From Antennarius striatus (taxonomy: Eukaryota > Chordata > Actinopteri > Lophiiformes > Antennariidae): 64,000 bases of DNA. This document shows positions 39,321-53,514 of this stretch, piece after piece (position 1 is the stretch's first letter; every line of letters starts with the position of its first letter). The notes beneath the pieces were generated by a model. The model ran no database searches and had not been told where the DNA came from. It saw nothing but the letters and a program-made list of their open reading frames with translations. Where the stretch lies: contig NC_090789.1 of NCBI RefSeq assembly GCF_040054535.1, positions 2,055,197-2,119,196 on the forward strand, given 5' to 3'. Position numbers and translations under genes: made by a program.

Positions 39321-41416
39321 TGTGACTCAGATGGAAACCAATAACCCCCTCCTGCCTGCTCCGACACCTTTTAGCGCCATACACCAGGACCCCAGAGACG
39401 CACCTTTAGAAAAACAGCCCTAACAAAAGACTTCCGCTGCTTTATTCTAAGAAGGATCCGGTGTGAACCCCAGGGGCTTCACGGATGTCCCAGATGATTT
39501 TTTAAAAGTCCGGCTTTTCTTTTTCAACCATCCACAGTTAGGTTGTACACCTATATGGCAAAAAAAAAAAAGGTGGAAAAACTAACTTTAACCCATTTGT
39601 GATCCTCTGACACTTGTTCCTCTTTCGCGCAGATGAAAAGTTTATTCCCTCTGAATAAAAAAGTGAATGTGGGTTAGGAAGGCAGCGATATCCTCTCTTG
39701 TAACTGGTGGTTCCATTCCCACAGTGGCTTCTGTGATCTTTTACAACCTTTGAGTTACAATAGGACTCCCGACTGGAGTATAGAGGGAGGGGGTGTCCAA
39801 GGTCCTGGGGAGGTCCGGGGGAGGCAGGACCAGGTGGGCGTCATCCTTTGCCAGGAGACGCTGGTGGAGAGTTCCACGTAAAAGAATGCCAAGTAAAGAT
39901 GTTTCTTTTATTAATTTTACTTATTAATTTTATTTATTATTTACTATTTATTATTTTCTACCTTTCCCTCTTAAAAATATCATTTTTTTATAATTAAATC
40001 TGACATCAGAACCAAGCTGCTTCCACATTTTTATCAGATAACCACATATGTTGATGTTGACAATCTCATTAATAATTTGCAATGAAAATCAATAAATTAA
40101 TAATCAATATATCAGTTGTTGGTGTCATTTAATTGGGTGTTTAATCAATATAAAGTCCACTCCTGGTTTAGTTGAACAGGGTATCGCTTGGAAACGGTCC
40201 ACTCCGAGCTGCTCCATTTACCTTTATAAAAGGTAAACCCGACACGTATACATTTAACAGAATAAAGCGTGAAACAGTAATACAAGTATTTTAATTATAT
40301 TTTATGATATTTTAATAGTTTTTATTATATAATATAGGTACTTTTTCGATCAAAAGATTTGAATATGTTTTTAAAAGTTTAGAAAATATTTTCTCCACCC
40401 CCATTTCCGCGCTGACTTGTAACCTTCCACCGTGCGCGATCCTCCTGCTGGTCCCTCTTTGTCCGGTGGCGATGGAAGGCCACGATAATGATGGCAAAAA
40501 TTGCGTTTTTGAATGAATTCTAGTTGAATGGGTGACCTACAAGCATACACCAAGTGAGGACTGGTTTGCTGGCAATGAAACACCAGAGAGTTTCAATTTA
40601 AAGGACAGCAGAGCAAGCAACGGAGAAAGGGTACAGTTTGCTTCCCCCAAAGACAGTCTGCAAAGATGGCTAGCTCTCTGCAATGGCATGCTAACGTTAG
40701 CTAACAAGCCAATGTTAGCTAACGAGCTAATGTTAGCATAGTAAACAACAAGTCTAAAACATGGTGGATGGCTTTTTTATCTTATTCGTGTTGTGAACTT
40801 TAATTTGAATGCACATTTTTTTCACAAATGAATGTAGAAAGACAGGTTAAACTTGCGGTTTTTATTGTTCCCGTGTTGCGGCTACCGGGTGAATTGTCAG
40901 CGCTGCTAGCGAGCCGCACTGAGTAGCGTGGCTAGCTAGTTAGCCGAGGCTAGCTAGCTAGTTAGCTAGCGCTGCTAGCTGGTGTAGTTCCTTTCAACAC
41001 ATCTGTAAATGATCATTTAGAGAAGGGAGGTGGGGTGGACTGTTCCTTGTTTGTACTGTCAGTCAAGTTTAAATAACAAGCAACTAGTTTCACTCAGCTA
41101 GGTTAGCATCAAAAACCCTTAAACCAGACGGAACTTGTGCTAACTTATGCTAACTAGCGTCAACCAGCTCAGGTTTACTTGTTTATTTGGTGACCAAATC
41201 CCGGCGTGACAGACACCGAAAAAGATTTGCAGCTGGAAAAAGGACTTTTGCAGACCTGGGCCTGCGTTATAACGCAAGTTAATAACGTTATTATTGACAT
41301 GACATAAGGGCAGATTCCATCTACTCGTCTCAGCCTGCAGGACGTCGGCATTTTTAACTTTTTTTTCTTGCTTATGAACGGTGATATGCGACTTCACCGA
41401 CGGTCATATTAGCTAG
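39321..41416. other. Shared upstream region of SHE and PYGO2
   Basis: The two genes point away from each other across about 2.1 kb. No coding exon is seen. It holds AT-rich low-complexity DNA (39.88-39.97 kb, TTTATT-type). Repeated GCTAGC/GTTAGC words are dense at 40685-40740 and 40910-40985. Either promoter may lie here, but no TATA box or transcription start can be fixed by eye. Confidence 0.5.
40685..40985. repeat. GCTAGC/GTTAGC simple-sequence cluster
   Basis: Two clusters of the self-complementary words GCTAGC, GTTAGC and GCTAAC, at 40685-40740 and 40910-40985, overlap into near-palindromic arrays. Such clusters are common near fish genes; no function is claimed. Confidence 0.6.
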
Positions 41417-43945
41417 ATGGCTGCCGAATCGGGGAGACTACTGGCGGGACAAGGAAAAAGAAGCAAAGGTAGGAATTAATTTTCACCCATCTCCCCCCCC
41501 TCCTCAACCCCACACCCCCCCCAGAAAAAAAATCAGATCGGATTCATCCATTACTGCAATGGGCTGCAATGGTGCTGTCAGCAAACCCCCACCTCCTTCT
41601 TCTCCTTCTCCCTCTCCCTCCCCATGTGTAAACCTCACGACTTGTCTCCGGTGGGGGCTGTTTCTTCGGTGATCAGGGGGGGGGTTCATGTCTATCTTCC
41701 TCCGTTCCTCATGTCTTCGTCTCTTCCTGTCTCTCCCCTCATTGACCTCTGACCTGCCTCCTATTTCGCGGCCTTTCCCCCCCCCACACACACCCGGTCC
41801 GCCTGCGATTCAAGGCGATCATAACCCTGGGTGGTGATAACGCCTGGATGTTGAGCATCATGTCCTCATGCCAGTCTGTGTCCCATCATTGAATCCATCC
41901 CAGCTGTCGGACTCGACAGAGGCCCCCGGTCTGAAGCTGCTCTAACTCTGTCACTCGGGGGTGTTGGCCAATCCAAATGTGACGCCGCTCTCGATTTTGG
42001 TGGTGGATCGATAAAGCATGAGACGTGTGGCGGCTGATTTCTCCGTCGTGACTAATCTTATATTTCTCCCTTTCCGCCCCCCTCCCTTCATGTTTTACTT
42101 TTTTTTTTTTTTTTTAATTCCAGCTTCACAGATGAAGAGCCCGGAGAAGAAGAAGGCGAGGAAGTCCACCACTCAGGTCAGAGTCCGTCTCCTCGGCAAC
42201 GACACGGGAAAATGTCCTTTTTCTTTGAAGGCAGGAAGTGAATTTCTTCTGCTTCCTGTTTCAGGCGGCGGGGTTCTCCCACCTCACTGAGTTCGCCCCC
42301 CCTCCCACCCCCATGGTGGACCACCTGGTGGCCTCCAACCCCTTCGATGATGACTTCGGCCCCCCATCCAGGCCCAGCGGGGCGGGCGGACCGGGTGGCG
42401 CTCCGTTCCTTCCCAGTCCGGGCACGGGAGGGGGGGGCGGGTACGGAGGCGGAGGCAGAATGGGGGGGGGCATGGCCTTCATAGGAGGACCGGGCGGGGG
42501 CCAGCCCGTACGACGACCGCCGTTCGGCCCCCCCCTCCAACGCGGGACCTCACCACCAGCTCGGCTTCGGGGGGATGCCCGGGTTCGCGGGCGGAGGAGG
42601 GGGGGGCGGTGGAGGAGGAGGTGGGGGCGGCGGCGGATTCCCTGCGGGCGGCCCCTCCCAATTCAACATGCCACCGAACTTCAGCCCCCCCATGCACCCG
42701 GGGCCCGGGTTCAACCCCATGCTGTCACCGGGAAGCATGGGGGGGCCCGGAGGAGGGGGGCCACCCCACCCTCGCTTCGGCATGCCCCCCCAGCAGCAGC
42801 ACGGACAGGGGGTGCACCCCTTCAACAGCCCGCCGTTACCTGGCGGCGGAGGCCCCAGGGGGCCCCCCCACGGTCCCCTGCCTCCCATGGGAGGGGGCAT
42901 GGGTCCGTCCATGAACATGATGGGGGGCATGGGGGGCGGCCCCGGAGGAAACATGGTGGGGGGCTTACCAGGGATGCCCCCTCAAGGACAGTTCCCCCCC
43001 TCGCAGGACGGCCCCTACCCGGGTCCCAGCCCCCCAGGACCCGGCAACGACGACGGGAAGAACTTTGGTGGGGGGGCGCCGCCCGGCCCTCAGCAGCAGC
43101 AGCTTAACTTAAATCCAAACGGGCCCCCCCCTAATAACACCACCCCTGGCCCCCCCCCTAACTCCGGCCCCCCCCAGCCAGGTGGGGGCTTCCCCGGTCA
43201 CCCCGACGTCCAGCCGCCTAACACCAACACCCCCGGTCAGCCTCCGTCGGCGCCCCCCCAGCCCAACCCCAACTCCTCCCCCACCGGCCCTCTGAACGGA
43301 TCGGGTCAGCCCCAGCACCCCCCGCCCCCCAGTCAGCTGCAACCCCCCAGCAACACCAACACCCCCAACTCCAACAGCTCCACCCAGCAGCAGCCGCAGC
43401 AGCAGTCCACCCCCCCTCACTCCGGCCCCGGCTCCACCCCTTACAACCAACAGAACAACACCCCCGGAGGGGGGGGCGGCGCCGCCCCCACCGGTTCAGC
43501 TCCAAACAACCTGACCAACAACAACGGGGGCAACACCCCCAACAACCCCGCCTCCAACTCCACCTCCACCCCGAACACGCAATCCCCGCTGCCGCCGCCG
43601 CCCCCACAGGGCCCCGCCTCTTCCGCCGTCGCCTCCGCCGCCCCCCCATCCTCGGCCGGCGGACCCGGATCTGGCCCGGGGAAGCTGAGCGGGGGGGGGA
43701 TGGTGTTCCCGTGCGGGCTGTGCATGGCGGAGGTGCACGACGACCAGGACGCCATCCTGTGCGAGGCGTCCTGCCAGCGCTGGTTCCACCGTGACTGCAC
43801 CGGCCTGACGGAGCCGGCCTACGGCCTCCTGACGCGCGAGAGCGCCGCCGTGTGGGCGTGCGACTTCTGCATCAAGACCAAGGACATCCAGGCCGTGTTC
43901 GTGCGCCAGGGCCTGGGCCAGCTGGTGGCCGCCAACGAGAGCTGA
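41417..43945 (+). CDS. PYGO2: Pygopus homologue 2 (frame broken once in a C run)
   Basis: Three coding exons: 41417-41468, 42124-42176 and 42265-43945. Pygopus binds methylated histone H3 and BCL9 and acts as a co-activator with beta-catenin/TCF. The N-terminal homology domain reads MKSPEKKKARKSTTQ, HLTEFAPPPTPMVDHLVASN and then NPFDDDFG, the PYGO2 form. A very long Gly/Pro/Asn/Gln-rich middle follows. The C-terminal PHD finger (about 43700-43900) has all zinc ligands: PCGLC, ILC, ASC, WFH, DC and ACDFC. The frame that carries the N-terminus and the one that carries the PHD differ by one base. The switch falls in the C8 run at 42528-42535; with one C fewer the text runs FGPPSNAGPHHQ without a break and the protein would be 594 residues (human 406). 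An assembly or sequencing indel is the simplest explanation. Confidence 0.9.
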
Positions 43946-44600
43946 GGAGACGTCCCGCTCGCTCGCGTTCACGCTTATATATATAGCAGTTTGAGTGACT
44001 CTAGGCAAATGCTTTCTCTCCCCACCCCCTCCCCTCGTTTTCTCTGCCCCCCCCCCACCCCAGAGGAGTCCAATCATGATGAATGTCAAACCGCAGCCCT
44101 TCAGACATCCAACCTGCCAACCAGAGAAGCACTGACACCAACACACTACCTCACACAGTTTGCGACTTGAGAGGCTCCCTGAGCTGCCGTCGGAATACCC
44201 CCTCCACACACACACACACACACCCCCCCCTCCCCAATCATGTCGGAATATTAGTTATTTTCAATTATTTTTACGTTTAAATTAAAAGACATATCAAATC
44301 ATTTTTAAAAATGCAAATTTAGTCTCTAAATTTTGTTTTAATTCATTAAATCACAGCTTTATTTCCCTCTTTTGTTCGTTTTTTTTACTGCAAGAAAGTG
44401 AGAAAAATACTTCGGCGTTGAAGTTTTAACCTCAGATTTGTTAAACTCATTTATACACCTGCGTTTTTTTCACCGTTATGCATTTTTTATTTCATTTGTT
44501 TTCCCGAAGTTTTCAAAAGAGCCTCGTCGAAGCTTTTGTTCGCGCCTCACGGAGAAGATTCTACCACCAAATAAATAAAAAATTTTAAAAAGTTGTATAT
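43946..44600 (+). other. PYGO2: 3' UTR of PYGO2
   Basis: Non-coding sequence after the stop, including a short (CA)n near 44.21 kb and AT-rich DNA, runs to AATAAATAAA at 44570-44579, the first strong poly(A) signal. Confidence 0.5.
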
Positions 44601-46020
44601 AAATATTAGGATAAAACATTTGCCTGGAAACGCCCATCAGTTGCCAGAATCCATCATCGAACAAATACTGGGTTGAACTCGTGTCTCGGTTGTATTACAG
44701 TGTGATGTTTTGGGTTTTTTTAAATACATTTGATCAACTGTTTCCTCTTTTTTTAAAAAAAAAATCTCCTGCAGTACACATGAATAGTGAAATCAGTGCT
44801 TTTTGGATGGTGTTGGCATAGCGATTAGTGGCATCATATATCAGATGTGCATAGTCCTTTTTACAAACGGGGAAGGGGGTTGCATGTGAAACAGTGCAGT
44901 AACTGATCTGTTAATGTTTTTTTTATTCTGGCCTCTGTTGCTGCCAGAGGCCTTGGAAGTAGACCAAATAACTTAAGAGTGCAAAATACCCATTTTCAAA
45001 TTTCTGTCTCGGTATATGGTGTTAATAACTATTCTTCCCTCTCTATCCTAGTTTTTTTTTTTTTGTTGCTTTTATTCAATGTCCGAGTTGCCTTTCTTTT
45101 GCTCTCAGCTTTGTACTGGTATCGTGCTGTGCTCTTTGCTCTGCTCTGGCGCCGCCTGGTGGAACCAGGAGGAAGCGTCGAGTCTCACCGAGGTGGGGAA
45201 GGGGGAAAGGTACTGAACTCTGAAGTAAAGATGTTTTTGGAGTTGTTTTTTTTTTTTTTGTACTTGCTCATGTTTGTTTTTATTCACATTTTTAAGAAAA
45301 AATTGTTTGCTAATTGTTGTATTAAAAAGGGGGTCAAAAAACCCCAAATGAAACGTAATGTAATTTATTTGTTTTAATACGCAGAGCTACAGTAGAATAC
45401 ATTTACTGTATTTTAGTATAAAAAAATAAATTTAAATCAATTCCTCTGGACTCCTCAGCTGTTCCTGGAAATCCAGTAAACTACTGGGAGGTTATTGAGA
45501 TATTCATGATGGAAACAAAAGCATTCCCATTAACATGTGAGGCTAACAGGTGTGTTTTAAACCATTATTCTGGGATGTACAGATGACATGATTTACAGAT
45601 GGTTTGGGGCGATATATCCTAAACCTGTTTTGCATGATCTGGTTCTACTTTTATTCAAGAGCAGTTTGTGGCCTGAAGTCCAACCAGTCGGGTCTGTTCC
45701 AGTAAACCACAGTCAATATTCTCCTCATATAATTAACATGACATTCTCTGAATACACAAATATTTATAAGTGTTGGTGTTGGTGTCCAGAAAGCCCTCTG
45801 GGATAATTAGACAGGATTATAATTAATTAAATGTATGTCATTATTTATTAGTATTGGAAACATTTATTTTCCAAAACTTCCGTGCAAACATTTTCTAATC
45901 GATTGGGAGTTATTTCCCACACCACCGTGGTGGAACTGGGTCAAACACGCACACACGCCATCCGATAAACCGGTGTGAAATTAGATGAAACTGATTCCGC
46001 GTTAGACCCCGCCCCTCTCT
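44600..46020. other. AT-rich intergenic region between PYGO2 and CGN
   Basis: No coding exon or recognisable transposon was seen; the DNA is AT-rich with poly-T runs. Confidence 0.5.
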
Positions 46021-46024
46021 GATC

Positions 46025-46285
46025 CTCCAACCAATGGGATTCATCCGGAGGCGGGGTCGACGCCTACTCCGTGCTGGCAACAGGTTGCTCTGGTCGAGCG
46101 TTGAGGAGGGGGGGAAAAAATTCCCCGATGTCCTCAATTCATGGAGTAACATCTCCACCGCGCCACAAACCCACGGATGATCCCAGATTAAGGAAGGAGG
46201 AGCGTTTGGTTAATCCGGACAGGTGCGGCAGAACCAGGAGCGCCAGTTCGGACTGGTTTTTTGCGGACAAAGTCGAACTCCTACC
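46025..46285 (+). promoter_or_regulatory. CGN: Probable promoter and non-coding first exon of CGN
   Basis: A CpG-rich patch with a CCAAT box (CCAACCAATGGG near 46.03 kb) and GC-box-like GGCGGGG is followed by a segment ending in the strong donor ACC/GTAAGT (exon end 46285). The first coding exon of CGN has an acceptor at 49108 with 9 bases of 5' UTR, so an upstream non-coding exon is required. This is the best candidate; the exact start is unknown. Confidence 0.45.
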
Positions 46286-46749
46286 GTAAGTCCCGTTTGA
46301 TACCCGCGGCTCTAAGCACCTGTCGTGAACACCTGTGGTTTTTACCGGAATTTCCCGGGTTTTTTCCCCGGGATTAACACGTTTTATTCCGCGCGTTCTC
46401 TGATAATTGGATGTGACGGCGGTGCGTAAAGAGGATGTGAGGTTTATTCCGGCGGATTAAGGCTCCAGATCGGATGTGACGGGACGACAGGTGCGTCGCT
46501 TGTTTACCTTTGACGCTTCGGGCTCGTGGGGCTCGCGGGCTAAAGTAAACAAAACCGGTCGCGGTATCGACGCGCGCGCGCACCGAAACCGACTGACCGG
46601 ACAGGTGTGTGTGTGACGTAATGACTCCAGGAGCGCACAGGTGCGCGGAAGGATCCTTCCACTGGAGGGGAACTATTTAATTTAGTTTTTAATCCTGACG
46701 CGAGTGGCGTTTCCTTGACAACATCCTAGTTTTGCAGATGATAACAAGG

Positions 46750-46751
<2 letters not shown>

Positions 46752-46827
<76 letters not shown>

Positions 46828-46949
46828 GTTCATTCATAATAAGCTGCTCCAGATAAAAGCCTCCGACCTGATACGAGAGCTTGGGGCCGTTTTGTGCCCC
46901 CCCCCCCACGAGGAGGGAGTTGTGTTACCACGGTGTTTCTAGTTGACAC

Positions 46950-47014
<65 letters not shown>

Positions 47015-47330
47015 CCTCCACAATAACTCCTCTCAGTAGTGTAAAGGTAAAATATTATTGTGTGGTAGAATATTCTCTGTTTACCCAAACAACATGTAAC
47101 TAGAGAATTACCCCCACCCCCCTTGGAATTTATCGTGTTGTAATATTTGATGATGCGTTCAGGTTCATGTAAATTATTAACTCCAGGCTCATGAAAACAA
47201 AAACCAAACTAGTTTTAGTTGTACACACACTCCTGATGTGAGCCTTGGATCGCGTTACGTCCTTCTTTTGTTTCACTAAAATCACGTGAATATTTAAAGG
47301 AAGGTTGGAAATAAACAGAGAGGCCAGAGA

Positions 47331-47413
<83 letters not shown>

Positions 47414-48157
47414 GGATCTTGTGGAAGCAGGAGAAAAAAAGGGACAAGCGGGTTCGGTTGCAGGGAAGCGCGATGGCAGACGGGCCCGTTTGGTGACATT
47501 CCTGCTTCTGTTGACTCAGTCATTCCTTGTAACAAAACACACACACACACACACAAAAAAGAGAGGAGTATTTCAGCTGCTGGATGTCTGCAATAAATAA
47601 ATAACTGTTTATTTATTCATCTGCACACCAGGAAGCTCCAAAAAAAACCCAAACCCACCAAAGATGGTCGAGTGGAGATGGAGCATCCTTAAAATATGAG
47701 ATGCATCCTCCTTTTCTTCTTCCTATAAACTACCAGAAGTCTTTTGATGCCCGGCGTCCAACAAACAAAACCCAGTTGTCTGGTTTAGTGTTTGGACTAA
47801 AGGGAATTAATTTGGGTTTGTTTTTTTTGTATTTTTGGTGTTGTTTTTAATGAGTTCCCCTCACTTTTTATTTCCTGCCTGCTGGACACTTTTGCTCCTG
47901 TTGGCGTTACAGTTGCCCTACTTCTTGTTACCTCTTAATCTGTTGGAATATAAATGCAAAGCACGCGCGGCGCCGCGTGTGAAGAGAACTCCCGGCATCC
48001 CAAGAATGCGTTTTAGTCAAGACAAAGACCGACTTTTGATTGGTCGATCTGAGCTGCCGGCCTGTGGAGGCCTGGAGGCCGTCGTCACGGCAGCCGGTGT
48101 AATGAGCACTGATGGTACCTGGAGCACCTGTGTCCAGATGGAGAGCAGGTTTCCTCA

Positions 48158-48210
<53 letters not shown>

Positions 48211-48856
48211 CAAAGTAGACAGTGTACGCCTGACTGACTCCGCTCTGAAGTCTGGTGACTGGGGAGACCCCCCGGGAATTAGAAAGAGAGAGAGACAGAG
48301 GGGTCCATTCCTCACATAGCCCCCGGTTTTTAATGCTCCACGGAGCCGGCACAATAGGAGGAGTGTTCCCTGTCCCCCAGTGGATTCACATCAGGTGGAC
48401 ATCTGTGAGCGTTTGTTCAAATGAAAGCATCACGGCGTCTGGGGTTTGGAGGTTTTCTTCACCTCCATTAGAAAAATTATATTATTATTATTTTTCTGCT
48501 TTGTGACATTTTAAAAGACCAATCATGAGAGTTATTCTGAGAGGGATCAATGTGGAAAATAAAAGCACAGATGAAGATGGTGTTTTTAATGAGAGAGGCG
48601 CTCCAGAGATGTCATATTACACTTCCATGTGTAAGAAACAAGAGGACAACATGCCCTGATTTTTAATCCCAGTTCTGGTCCGGCTCAAAAAAAAAAAAGA
48701 CGTCTCCAAGTGAATTTTATTTTGATAGGACCTGATATCGCTTAGATATTCCTCTAAAGATGCAGAAGGAACACGATATGAAGTCAGGAAATGAGCTTTC
48801 GTTTTTAATAACGTTTAAATGAAAGCAACAGTGCATGACTTGCTTAGAGGATGCAC

Positions 48857-48911
<55 letters not shown>
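46752..48911. repeat. Cluster of long TG/CA microsatellites in CGN intron 1
   Basis: Five long dinucleotide runs lie within 2.2 kb: (GT)n at 46752-46820, (CA)n at 46949-47012, (GT)n at 47333-47412, (TG)n at 48160-48209 and (TG)n at 48859-48911. No coding exon lies between them. Confidence 0.95.
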
Positions 48912-48912
<1 letters not shown>

Positions 48913-49117
48913 TAACACACCCACTCGGCCTCGACCTGCTCTGAGAGGTTCACGGCGCTCCAGCGGCGTGTTTGACGTGAATACGATCCTTTGTGTCTGA
49001 AACCTGTCGAGCAGGAGGAATCTGATGCGTTCACTGAGCCCCGGAAAACGTGGGAATTTTTCCCTGTCGGTTTAGTTTCTCAGTTTTTCCTCAACTTTCT
49101 GCTTCCAGGAAGTCAAC

Positions 49118-51586
49118 ATGAGCGCCGTCTCCTCCGACAGGAAGTCTCACGTGGATCACGGCGTCCAGATCCGCTTCATCAAAGACCTCCACGACACTGG
49201 GGGGGCTTATCCGGATAAATCCAGGGGGAACACCAACGCCACACCCCCATCTAATAAATACGGGGTAGCCGTCCGGGTTCAGGGCATCTCCGGGCAGCCC
49301 TACGTGGTCCTGAAGGATGGCGAGAAGGGCGACTCCTACGGGGTCCAGTTGAACACCCCGGCCCCCACCTCGGGCCCGCCCTCGCCCTCCAATAGCCTCC
49401 TCAGGGGGGGCAGGGAGCCGGCAGAGGTCGTGAACCCTTACGGCCCTTCTGCGAACGTGGCGCGCTCCCCCGTGTCGGCTGCGGAGGACGAGGATGGGGA
49501 GATCTTCGGGAGCCCCCTCAGACGACCCCCCGGGGATGGTCAGGCGGGAACGCAAGGGGTGGAGTCAGAGGAGGTCAGAGACGACCTCCAGGACAGAGCG
49601 GCGGGGGGGGGAGAGGAAGAGGAGGAGTATAATGAAGCGGGGCTGAAGCCGGTTAAAGTGAACGGCGTCGGAATGGGAGGGGGTAAGCAGAACCCCCCCG
49701 GTTTGGTCGGTTCTCTGGGGCGGCGCGCCGAGAAAACGCAAGTCAAAAAACCCCCCACGAAGCCAGAACCTCCAAAAACAGCAAACCAGGAGCCCCCCCT
49801 CCCAGCGGTGGACACAGACTCCCTGGCCCCCATCAACAAGCTCATCAGTAAGTTCAACAACGCGACACCGAGGGCCCCCCAGGCCAGGGGCCGCCCCGGG
49901 GCCCGGCAGCAGCTCGGGTTGGAGGAGCGGAAACGCTCCAGAAGTCTGGACGCCAGGAAGGACCCCCAGCCGGAGATGTCCCCCCCCACCTCCTCCCAAG
50001 GCTCCTCCCCCACCCCGAACCCGTACGCCGCCCCTCTGGCCACGCCCCCCAGGTCGATGACGTCATCCGTCTCAGCCAGCAGCAGCCTGGGAAGGACCCC
50101 CGTGTCCAAATGGGCCCCGCCCGAGGCCCCGAAACCGGGCCCTCAGGTCAACGGGAGGTTCGTGAGGGAGGCGGTGCCAAAGAAGCCGGTAAGTCACATG
50201 TCAAACTGATGCCCCCGGGGGCCGAATGTGGCCCTCCATAACATGTCATGTGGCCCCCGAGAGCAGAAGAGGTCTAAAAATAAATAGAAACATATTTTTT
50301 CTGTGTAACTGTAATATTTGTGACTGAGATTACATGAAGTTACATTTAGTTACATTTTTAAGTTACATTTAGTTACATTTTTAAGTTACATTTAGTTACA
50401 TTTTTAAGTTACATTTTGTTACATATTTAAGTTACATTTAGTTACATTTTTAAGTTACATTTAGTTACATTTTTAAGTTACATTTAGTTACATTTTTAAG
50501 TTACATCTGGCCCTTTGAGGACAGCCGTTCAGGAGTTATTTATTTATTATTTATTATTTATTGTCTATCTGCAGGAAATTCGTCCGAGGACTCAAAACGC
50601 CGGCGTCGTCAACGGGGAGGAGGTCCAGCTCAAAAAAAACGCTTTCAGCGTCCAAAAAGAAAAGTAAATACGTTCCCAGAATCATTGATAAAAGTAAATC
50701 AATACGCATCAAATCTGATTTAATCCTCGTTCCTCCATCAGCATCGGCGACCAAGACGCATCCCTGAAAAGAAAAACCAACCCGATCCGCGAGAAAACGA
50801 CCGGTTTGAAGGTTTGACGCCTGATTTTTTTATTACTCGTTTTGAACCACAGATGGGAGGTTTGGGCTTCGTGGATTTTTAACCGTAAAAGCTGCTACTG
50901 TCTGTATCCAATGAGAAGGTTTAGAGGATCTAAATGCTGCTAACGTTTAACCTTTGCAAACCTCCACACATCATTTATTAACAACACGGTTAGCTGCAGA
51001 TTTAATATGTTTGAATCCATCCAGAGTCTTTTTTTTTTTTTTTCCAATTAGCTTCTTGTCGGTCTAACAAATGATGAGCGGAAAATAGTTTTTCTCATCT
51101 TGGAGATAAAGCATTTCTGGCTTCTTCTTATTTCTCAGGATTCAAACTTTTCTATTTTATTCCTTCTGTCTCTTAAGTTCCGCTCAGAGCGCTCCAAAAA
51201 AAAAAAAATCATCACACATGCTGAGCGCTGCTTTGTCAGGTTTGATGTTATCTGTGCTCGTTTGGCCGTCCTGTGACACCTCATTAAAACAGATGGCCTT
51301 AATGAACTCGAGCACGCGTTCCTTCTTTATATTTGCACTATTTTGCATAAATCTGCATATCTATCCATCCATCCCTCGGTGTCGGAGGCTCCTTGTATGA
51401 CACACACACTCATGTGTTTGTGTGTGTGTGTGTGTGTGTGATCCCTGTGGCCACAGCTGCCTGTGAATCATTCGCCCGATTCGTCTCTTGGCAACGACGC
51501 ACCTGCAGAGGAAATGGTTGAGGCCTCAGTGTGTGTCGAGGAGGCAGACATCAATAATTGAGTTGGACTGGAACCTTGCACCAGCT

Positions 51587-51672
<86 letters not shown>

Positions 51673-51856
51673 ACAGATCTTTCTCTGAGGATATTTTTTT
51701 GTTAGGACGTAACCATGACGTCCACTTGAGCCTCTCATTTCGCTCTCATCTCCTCAGAAGCGACGCTCAAACACCCAGCAGCTGCAGGATGAAGCTGCTC
51801 TTTTGCTGTTTGCTCTCTGATTGCTCTGCCTGTAAACTAAAACATCAGCGTTGTGT

Positions 51857-51893
<37 letters not shown>

Positions 51894-52181
51894 CGTGAGA
51901 TCAGAGAGGCATCGGAGGAGTGTGTTGTACACGAACGGCTCATCCAGGGGTCCTTTTGAGGTAGTTTTATGTGTTACTGAAGGTTCTCATCTGCCTAACG
52001 TGAATCAGATCAGATCCCCGTGGCGTCGCTAAGCGTTCGAGGCTACCCTCAAGGCGCTCGGGGGGTGTTGTGACCGGTTTAATGTGGCATTAATGGGTGC
52101 CGCTGGGACAGCGATGGAGTTAATGCACCGACAACCTGTTTGTTCTCCTGGTTACTCCTGTTGTGTTGGGTTAGGTTACAT

Positions 52182-52257
<76 letters not shown>

Positions 52258-53439
52258 TTATCCACAAGAAAGGAAATCGATCCCAACATCGAGATTAAAT
52301 CTCACTCTGATTCACTGGAAGTTCACAATTTTAACACAATTCTGATCCAGCGTCTCCGCTTTGCACCTCTGACTGACCCCCCCTTCCCAGTTTGAGCGTT
52401 TGAGGCTCCTAACTTGCAGTGGGAGCCTCCAGTCACGTCAGAGTGATTGGGGGGGGGGGGGGGGGAGAATCACATTTCTCACAGCGTTCGAACAGATAAT
52501 TAAAGCTTAAAGCCGTAACTCCTTCTTCCTCCTATGATTCCATCTTCCAGGAGGTTGTTTGAGGCTACCTCCTCTGAGACGACGGCTTCTCCTCTCACCT
52601 GCATTCAGGTCAAGTCAGCCATTGTTAAAGACAAGCTTTTAATTGAATCTCCTTTGCCTTTTTTTACCACCACACCATCCAGTGTTTATGCAAAAAGCCT
52701 GCTAATGCATGCAAAAAAAAGGGGGGGGGGGGGGGGCAGGAGATTCTCTTTTCATGCCGGCTGATGAATACACACAAGGATCCAGCTGATGCAAGGCGTT
52801 CGAGGCGCTCATACATGTTTTTATGTTATCTTCATTTAATTATCTCTGGAGAGTTTTATCTACAAACTGACCTACAGGGGGGGGGGGGGTATGAAACAAA
52901 TCTGTGCAAAAACACACTTCATAATCCATCAGTGATAACTAGCAGCCCCCCCCCAGGAGAAGAGGAGAGGAGCGTGAACCTCGCTTTGTCTCTCCTCGGC
53001 TTCTGCGTGTGCATCCCTGTAATGAGTGTGTAGGAAGATAAGAGAGGTTTCATGGGCAGACGCTGCGCTTATATGAATTTTTTTTTTTTTTTTTTGTGGA
53101 GAGGAAGCTTTGTAAAGTTAGGATCTGTGTGGGCGACCCCCTCCTCCCCAATCCCACCACCCACCACCCCCCCTGCAGCCTGTCAGGAAGAGCTGTTAAA
53201 TCGGTGAGGCTGTCGTTTCTTTGAGGGCGTCTGAGCGCACCGGCAGGGCCTTTTCACCAAAATGTGTCAGAAAGTAGGGCGAGGAAGGTTTTTTGGAAAG
53301 TTTTCATTGATACGGAGCCCATTAGGTTTTTCTGCAACGTCGGCTGTTAGACGCTGATGTGGAGTTTCCAGCCCTCCTTTTCGTGTTTTTGAGCTTTCTT
53401 AGGATGCTATTTCTCTCTGGAACTCTCATATGTTTTTCG

Positions 53440-53514
<75 letters not shown>

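Noticed and set aside
51767-51840. Possible extra CGN exon after an acceptor-like CTCATCTCCTCAG
   Set aside because: The open text (KRRSNTQQLQDEA) has no donor before its stop and no match to cingulin that I can recall.
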